From the NCBI RefSeq assembly GCF_019649055.1, contig NW_026570479.1:1-64000 (forward strand): a DNA stretch of 64,000 nucleotides, given 5' to 3'. Below are positions 56,570 to 64,000 of the stretch, piece by piece. Source of the stretch: Paramacrobiotus metropolitanus (lineage: Eukaryota > Tardigrada > Eutardigrada > Parachela > Macrobiotidae). The translations under genes and the position numbers were made by a program. The stretch's first letter is position 1. Every line of letters starts with the position of its first letter. Under the pieces are notes generated by a model. That model saw only the letters and a list, made by a program, of their open reading frames with translations. It made no database searches and was not told the origin of the DNA.

Positions 56570-58234
56570 ATTCTTTCCAAGCTTCTCCCATGTCAGTACG
56601 AAGTATAGCAAATTTAGTGTTATGACATCTGAATGTCAGAAGGACCTGTATTTTCAGCGGTGATGGTAAACTAACATTAACGGAATCGCGGTCGACGGAT
56701 TTGGATATTGATTACTTTGTACGACGTATAAAAGAGTTTTTGAATGGACTATTCAGTCAGTATTGCGATGGGCTGATTATGGGTCTTACGGTAAGGCTCG
56801 CGCAACTTCTATGCTTTTTTGCTGGAAATTCTACTACGCAGTATCTTGTTGTTTCAATTCTTTCGGCATAGAACTATAATACAAATCGTATATATACAGA
56901 TATCGCAGGCATCTGTGCTTTTGTTTCTGTACAATCCCCATAAGTACGTATGATAAGTAGTCGTACTTTGGTATTGTGACAATTCATATATGACCTTTAT
57001 CAGCTTATTATTCGGCTTATTTACTTACTGCACTCGTACAATTACTGCACGATTGCGCTCGTACATGTAGTGCACCACAGCCATTTTTGCTTGAGAAGTT
57101 AAAATAAAATACATATAAAATAACTACATATAAAACATCTACATATAAAATAACTACACATGGCCCAAATCCCAAGCACGATGCAAATAATGGTTGAAGT
57201 TATAGGTTGAAACGGCTTCTGTAAGCATCAAACATAACATAAGTACGCAGTAAAGTAAGACTTTACTGCGCTGTAAAGTAAGACTTTACTGCGCAGTAAA
57301 GTAAGACTTTACTGCGCTGTGTTAAAGTGTGTTTTGCATGCACATATAGAAAAAAATATATTGCTTTATTATTGTTTACTCAGTATCAGCAACGTATTCC
57401 GCTTATTTTGATACAATTAATTACACCTCGTGTTATCAGCACTTTGATATTTTGACTGATTACTTCGTCGGGCAATTATTTTTTGTAAAATTGTTCTACT
57501 CTGTGCAGTTTTTACGAGTAAGTAATTAGTTTTTCTCTGCGAATATTTCTACTTATATACCGAAGTACCGTAATACGGTAATTGGCTTTTGTAGGTGCTG
57601 TGTAATTTTCTCGTAACAGTTTTTAACGATCGGTAATACGAGTGAATAAAACATGCAATATCTTCACGATAATTGTTCAGTTTTTTTTCTTTCGGTGTTT
57701 ATGTGCTTTAGCATTTCATTAAGTTAATCATACATGATTGACAAATGAAGCACTTTCTAGAAATTTGTGCACAACAATGAAGTTTCCGCGTTGTCAATAG
57801 ATATGTTATAGACTGTATACCCGTTACCCAGTATGAAATTTAATCTTCTGCAGAAAATACGAAATAGCGTAACGTACTGTAATTACTAACAAAAATCTTA
57901 CAATCAGCCACAGTACACTGCTAAAGCGCTTCGAATAATCTTATTCAACCATTGACTCCAGTAACACAAAGTTGCAGAACATGAAATAAACTAATCTAGG
58001 AGTTTTTTACGTATTCAGATAACCGCATACCGTAAACCGGAACGCTCACAAACACAGCGAAGCACAGTAAAATCTAAACAGAGAACAGCATTACAAGACG
58101 CGGTCAGAAAAAGCGCATAACCGCAAGATCCATCACCTGTTATGAGAAAACTTTGTAATTATTCTTCCAAAATGAATGGCCGGCAAACAAACGATAAAAC
58201 AAAGCGAAAAAATTAGACGGGCCGATCTGTCGAT
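56570..58234. other. Spacer downstream of GSTO C, partly a copy of 3.3-5.2 kb
   Basis: Inverted similarity to the left arm at 56755-56815 and 57990-58234. Three hairpin repeats lie at 57250-57317. Confidence 0.5.
57250..57317. repeat. Triplicated short hairpin repeat
   Basis: GTAAAGTAAGACTTTAC (7-bp stem, 3-nt loop) occurs three times in tandem, separated by TGCGCTG/TGCGCA. Confidence 0.85.
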
Positions 58235-61153
58235 TCAAAATGCGATATCGTAATCAGCTCTACCATCCACGTAGGCGCTCTTAACAAAAGACGCCATGAT
58301 TCCCGGAGGAAAAACGACATTAGCGATGTCTGGTTCCGCCAGCATATTCTGCATCCAAGCGTGCAGTTTGGGATAACTTTCAGATCGACATTTTCAGATC
58401 GACACTTTCACACTTTCGGATCGACACTTCGCACACCGGAGCAATACGCTCAAACCACGGCCAGATCATCACGTCCACAAAACCCATCTTGTCGCCTGCA
58501 AATTCATATGGATTTACAACGGCACAAATTTGGCACACACAACTTGTACAATTTACTTGGTTGCGCTTACTTGTGTGCAATTCTGTTAGCAAGCCTGATT
58601 CTACAGTAGCACCAGAAATCAAAATATCCTGCGTTACTGCTTGGAGACTGTAGTATTTACATATGCTTTTCATATTACTTATGAGAATGCAAATAAATCG
58701 ACCGCATCTGTATGCGCACTTCACAAAGCTAGCAAATCGAAGAATGTTCGTCGCAAAATTTGAAAAAGAACAATCAAACATCATGAATATAAAAGCGTAC
58801 AAAGCTGACAATGAATAAAAGTACTTACTAGTTGAAGCGAGAAGACAGTGAACAGTGATCAGTATTATCGTACATACGCGTACGTACATCTGCACAAGGC
58901 TCACCTGAGAAATACTGCCCGGTCATTAATTCTTCCACTTCTTTCAGGCTCTTTTTGAGCTCGTCGATTTTTTCGTTTCTCGCAGCAACAGCCTCCAAAT
59001 TGCTGATAACCTATACAATGATTAAAAAAATCGATATAACACTTACGAAAATTAAAAGGCAAAAACTGCAGTTAGCGAAATTCATCATGTGATTGGATAA
59101 TACCCTGGGTACAGTTTTATACTGAAACGACGGAAATGAGCCAACCCGTTACATACCTTTCGCGTAATAACGTTCAGGGTGACCTTCTGGAGCCCCTTTT
59201 CGTACTCATCTTTCGGCAACAACTTCGGCTCAGTAGGAAAATTCTGGCCGATGTACTCAGACATAATCACAGAATCGAACAGCAGACCAACCTTCCCGGG
59301 TACGCGCAGCGCAGGTACGTCTCCCAGTGGACTGTAATCGGCGTACCATTTCGGCAAATCGGTTGTGTTCATATTCACCAGTTCGTACCTACAACGACAA
59401 CAGCAAGTCAAGTTTAAAGCACCGATATTCTGCGACAGCGGAAATTACAAACATGATGCGTTTCTGGAGTTTTGCTAATATAGATATTATAATTCTCAAT
59501 AATTGCTACCATGCGGCATCCAATATTAATTACCAAAAATTAACACACGGCTAATGATAAGCATAAATTTCGACATGCACTCTGCCAAAAATCCCTAGAG
59601 TACTCAAACACCAACGGATGCACACACTTACAGCACTGGAATGTCACTCTTCAAGAACGGAGCATTGAAATATTATATTTTGCAAAATGATTTTGTACTT
59701 AACTTTTCGAAACAATCGCCAGCATTCGATGATATGTGCTATATAAACTGCGATCTCTAATAAATGCTTTGACACTTCGCTCAGTTCGCTGTGGTTTGAT
59801 TGCACTTTTTTTGCGAAATGGAAAATTCCAAAACAGATTTAATCATCTAACCCCCAACAAACAAAAAGGTAAATTCTAATTCTCGTAGTGTTAATTGTTA
59901 GACTGCAAAACTAAAAAATAATTAATCACAGGAGAAGCCGAAAACATACGGTAATATACTCAAAATGCCCAATTTGATGGTTTCCGCGGTGCGACTTAAA
60001 GTCTTAAACCGTTAAAAACTGTAAACAAGGTTGCACTACGAAAACAAAGGGTGACCTTGCAAACACCACAATTTCACGGTTAGGGCGGCTGCCATAAGAC
60101 AGTTTAACACGAAAAAAAGGCGGAAGGCAAGCGCGCACTTACTGGACTTTCTTAAGGTTCAGCATCAGCCGAGCTCGCTCCGCGTACGGGCAGAATCGCA
60201 TGCTGTACAAAAGAAGCTGATTCTCGTCCGGCTCGGGATCATACGAAATTACGAATCTGCAATGACCGAACATGTCAACAAATCCAGAATAAAAATCTGC
60301 CGAAAGAATTCTCATGCATTCGAAATGTCTGCCGCCATTTACCTTTCCCGAGATGTTTTTTTTCAGCGTAGAGTTTAAGAGGCGCTCCCAAAGCCTGCGA
60401 CATATCTGAACCAATATCTCCACCCTCCGGAACGCCGACTGCGTGCACAACCTGTCGATCGCGGATCAGCACGAAAGCCGGCTGCAATAAAAATGCTGAT
60501 GACAGGCGCCATTTAGAGATCACGTTACGACTTTGCAGGGGGTGAGTCTTAGTGGTGTTGACGGCACATAGGATTAAATGGCCATACAAGGGTGCGGGAT
60601 GGAGAAAATAAACGGGAAATTCATGTTGCATAATATTTGAATAGCCCCCGACCATATGTAACCAGGGCAGGTAGCTCAGACAGAAATACTTACCAGATAG
60701 AAATAACAGGAAAAATTTTAAAATTTTAAATTACCATATCCATATTATTAGTATTATTCTCCTTACAATTTTTACTCAGAGACTTACCAAGCAGTTAATG
60801 CTCACTTGATATTCCGCACAAATGGTGGGGATTTCCACTGAGAAAGAGGGATAGTAGAATTTCACAATGAACTTCTTACTGAAGTGCGCGGCATTCATCT
60901 CCCAAACTCCAAACAGCGTGGAGCCACCGCTTGCAGCGCGATTGACAGCCGGATCACTTCCTGGTGGCAAAAACGACATAACAATCACTTGCGAATGCAT
61001 AGCTTGAGCGTCCAATAACTCCGAAGAAGCGGGACAAATAATAATGCAGCGCAGATCTAAAGTCCACTGTACACTCCAATGAATCGTGGGTCCGCTCAAC
61101 GGAACGCAATCGCTGTAGCGCGCAGTTTTTTTGTAGAAAATGTATAGCACCAC
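58235..61153 (-). CDS. Thioredoxin-like domain joined to glutathione S-transferase omega (C); last exon broken
   Basis: Minus-strand exons: about 60788..61153 (start uncertain), 60343..60481, 60143..60256, 59157..59388, 58905..59010, 58235..58495. The first two encode a thioredoxin-type fold: VIVMSFLPPGSDPAV where CGPC would be, KKFIVKFYYPSFSVE, CAEYQVSINCLPAFVLIRDR (cis-Pro loop). The second exon continues to AEKKHLGKG, equivalent to the start of GSTO B, then SMRFCPYAERARLML (catalytic Cys), YELVNMNTTDLPKW, LKKSLKEVEELMTG and GDKMGFVDVMIWPWFERIAP. Two defects: the 60343/60256 junction is one base short of frame, and the last exon has a tandem repeat of GTCGATCTGAAA that shifts the frame and gives a stop at about 58380. 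Possibly non-functional now. Confidence 0.7.
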
Positions 61154-61159
61154 TGTGCA

Positions 61160-62231
61160 TCTACCTCCGAAGCAGTTTGCGGATACGGATGACTCGTGTT
61201 GGGAATTTTAGTCATGTAAACATTCGAAATTACTACAGTTTTCTCTGAAACAATTGAAAACTTCCCAATAACAACGAATCGCAAAGGTGAAAGAGGTAAA
61301 AAAGCTTATGTCATCGTTCGGGAGCGTCGGAGCGAGCTCTCCAGTGACAGTCTGCTCACAGTCCAGGCTCAGTTGTCAATCTGGCACTGGCAAGTGACTC
61401 GATTTAATAGCATTGAGCCGTTGACCGTGGCCGCAGCACAGTGCGCCGGTACAGTACGTACGTACGTGACGCAACAGGGTCAAATTAGTAATGATTCAGT
61501 TTGCTTTAACAACTTATTAATATTAATTTTGTTTGCTGCCGATTGCTAGAGCTGTAAAAATTCAATAAATATGAAATTAATAATAGCTGAAACGCGCTGA
61601 CTGCATGCAGAAAAGGGAATGCCTTCCCACTATCCAGTTCAGTTCCAGACGCTTGTCGGTTCGTGAAGTCCGGTCTGATTCAAATAATTTACAGAAGTAT
61701 TCAAAGCATAAGGAAAAATTAATCCATCATGACGTAAGGTAGTAGTCGGTATTCGGTAGTACAGATACATCATACCGCACATACAAGTACGCGCATCTAT
61801 AATTAATAATAAATTAATAATATCAATTATTACCAATCAGCAACCGAAATATTCGAAAATCTTCGATGGAACTACTCTAGGAACGCATAAAAAGGTGCAG
61901 CTATATTCACATCTGACGAACGTAATTGATTTATACAATCAGAATGTCAAAAAGAAAATGGGTATCAAAGCCTCTGTGAATCAGAGCGGTTTCATTTTAA
62001 AAGAGGATGAAATTGCCCATTGAAGACAAAGCAGTTATTTGCTAGCGGCGGCCTGTACGAAGAATCTAGGTATCCTCCCCAAAAAGGTGCAGTGCTATTT
62101 AGCAGGTGCCAAACATGTTTCATGCATTCATAATGTGGAACAGAAAGTACTATGTATTTAACTAAGCAAGTGCCAACCGATCGGTCTAAACCACTTCAAA
62201 CAAACGTTGGAAATGCAACACCACGATAGAA
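61160..62231. other. Spacer between GSTO C and MnSOD
   Basis: No gene. At about 62036-62062 a short piece matches the last codons of MnSOD (QAAASK and stop on the minus strand), a remnant of a duplicated 3' end. Confidence 0.4.
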
Positions 62232-64000
62232 TTATTTGCCAGCGGCGGCCTGTCCGAACCGCTCAGCGACATCCTTCCAGTTGACAATCTTCCAGATCTC
62301 TTTGACATAGTCAGCGCGAACATTCTTGTACTGCAGATAATAGGCATGCTCCCATACATCGATGCCCAACAAGGGAACCAAACCTGCAATATCCAGTTCA
62401 TGAAAAAACGGTAACTTCTAAGACCATTCTTCTCAGACCATTTCTATGCAATTTAAACAATACTTGAATTTTTAATAAATTGTATAATAAAAGAAAACAA
62501 CCGCATGATTTCACCAATTCCTGATCGACAAAGGGGAACGAAAATGTCGCAAAGAATGCACGACAGTATTGCTTAAACAAAGGCAGATACACAAATTATG
62601 CATTTAAGGTTCAACACCAAATGAAACGGCATATTAGTCGGGAAAAATAAAAAAGTTAACAACAACGAATATCTGAAAATTAAAATAATATCACTAACTA
62701 GTAACTACAACGCTTTCTCGGCCTTGCGAATCCTACAATCACTTTTAAATAATTATTCAAATAGTTTTTCCTTGATTTTAACCTGGAAGCGTTCCTCATA
62801 CTTTGAGCTTACCGAGAGTGGGCTCCAGAGGATCCTGGTTGGCGCACTGTGCAATGGCCAGGCGCTTCATTTTGGGACAATATCCCAGCCACGCCCAACC
62901 CGATCCTTGAATGGCCGTCGCCTTCTCGCTCAACTTCTTCTTCATCGACTCAACATCCCCAAAATCCCGTTTAATAGCAGCAGCCAGATCACCTAGTACA
63001 AACCAAAAGAAGTATCGTACTATTTTAAGTTTGTAACTGTAGCTAAGTGCATTTTCTTGAAGTTCGTCTTTTTAGAAGTACAATACAAGTACTTTCTCGC
63101 ATTCAATATGTACGCACTCACAGTATGTATCTCATATTAGATATGTCAAAACTTTGTGCTTCTGTTTTAAGTTAACGCTAGTAGCTGTCCGTCAAAATTA
63201 ATCAGCTAATTAGTGTTACTGATTAAATACTGAGTACTGCGAGTGTACGAGTATTACTATTGAGAAAATTAATGGCGAACACACCATAACAAACCGAAGA
63301 AACGAATTATGTTTTAAAATTCCAAGTCAAAGCAACACGTCACTGAGATGGATCTGCATAGGAAGATGCAAAATCTAGTCAGGCCTACAGCTGTCAGGCA
63401 AAAACAACAGATGTACAAAAAAAGACTTTACCTTCCGGCTGCTTTTGGCTGCATTCTTTGACAGGCGCGAGATTCTTCCAGAAAATACTGTGATTAATAT
63501 GGCCGCCGCCGTTGAATTTCAGAGCGCCTTGCACCTCGATGGCCGTCTTTAAATCGCCTGCAAAATTTCGATTAATCCCCAACATTCTTTCCGTACGCGT
63601 AGCACAAATTAAAACATTATATAGGTATTAACTTTAGCAATTAATTTTTACAATCGACACTGACCGAGTCATGTGCCAGCCGATCCTGATTTAAGAAAAC
63701 GACAGCCAAAACTTACCCTCAGAAAAAAATTATTGTGGCTCATTACGACTAGTACTCGTACTCTCAAAATACCGAAAAAGGAATGATAAAGTTTTATGCA
63801 CTCTATTCTGTACGTCCTCCTTATAAATAATTTTAACAAATACAGTTAACATACGAACGAATCAGGAAAAAATACCGCCTTTATTGCGATTTTCTTTCCT
63901 ACTTAACTTCTTGCGTATTCTGCTAGGCGCGCAGACCTATATTTCCTCACACTGCAACTTCCCTATACTTATGTTCTGCAAATGTAATGTTTTGCCAACT
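62232..64000 (-). CDS. sod2: Manganese superoxide dismutase, 3' exons (5' end outside window)
   Basis: Converts superoxide to hydrogen peroxide and oxygen, normally in the mitochondrial matrix. Exons seen: 63432..63557 ([31 protein letters not shown]), 62813..62992 ([42 protein letters not shown]) and 62232..62383 ([20 protein letters not shown], ends GQAAAGK, TAA), all phases compatible. DVWEHAYY is the family signature with two metal ligands (Asp, His); [13 protein letters not shown] is the conserved active-site region. GGGH and the Gln-Gly-Ser-Gly-Trp position favour the Mn form. The N-terminal helical exon(s), with the other ligands and targeting peptide, lie beyond 64000; I see no coding in 63600-64000. 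Confidence 0.92.

Larger units (their letters stand above)
41660..58495. repeat. Right arm of the inverted segmental duplication (decayed)
   Basis: Carries Gr4 last exon, G copy, DIRS insertion, Gr3 last exon, Gr2 copy, D exon copy, H copy, GSTO C last exon, in mirrored order. Nearly all copies have frameshifts, stops or missing exons. Non-coding spacers also match in places. Confidence 0.75.

Overview
The window is eukaryotic and looks like an invertebrate genome: short GT-AG introns (many 60-700 bp), AT-rich spacers, microsatellites, MITE-like repeats and retroelements. A tardigrade is my best guess. It rests on a cluster of Gr-like 7TM receptors with a shared 3-exon layout and on a lineage-restricted-looking F-box/Tudor-like family, and it is an inference rather than proof. 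Several models miss by one base at a homopolymer or splice junction, so I separate likely pseudogenes from possible assembly indels.

Layout: two divergent omega-class glutathione S-transferases (A minus, cut by the window start; B plus, 995-3310); a possible small secreted peptide (4.4 kb); a Cys-containing protein of unknown function (H, minus, 5.3-5.7 kb); a coiled-coil gene resembling CCDC186 (D, minus, 6.7-10.1 kb); an AAT microsatellite with a tRNA-like repeat (11.3-12 kb); four Gr-like receptors (Gr1 minus 12.8-14.4, Gr2 plus 15.8-17.3, Gr3 plus 17.8-19.3, Gr4 minus 22.0-23.5 kb) with a newly modelled type II membrane Cys-rich gene (G, plus, 20.4-21.7 kb) between Gr3 and Gr4.

The centre (24-41 kb) holds two members of the F-box family (E, 24.8-26.1, broken; F, 30.6-35.7, mostly intact), a full-length retroelement with an intact 957-codon ORF (36.8-39.6 kb), a 5'-truncated sister copy (26.7-28.2 kb), a hAT-like MITE, TTAA-flanked MITEs, another TIR element, and a CCTAAGAA minisatellite inside an inverted-repeat element (39.9-41.2 kb).

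From about 41.7 to 58.5 kb the right side repeats, in reverse order and opposite orientation, the gene series of the left side: Gr4 last exon, gene G, Gr3 last exon, Gr2, coiled-coil exon, gene H, GST last exon. This second arm is almost all pseudogenes and is interrupted by a DIRS/Ngaro-like tyrosine-recombinase retroelement (44.2-48.3 kb). I read it as an old large inverted segmental duplication around a ~19.5 kb spacer. Beyond it lie a GST omega whose upstream exons encode a thioredoxin-like fold lacking CxxC (C, 58.2-61.2 kb) and the 3' exons of a manganese superoxide dismutase (62.2 kb to beyond the right edge). GST omega and MnSOD together give the window edges a redox theme; the middle is chemoreceptor and mobile-element territory.
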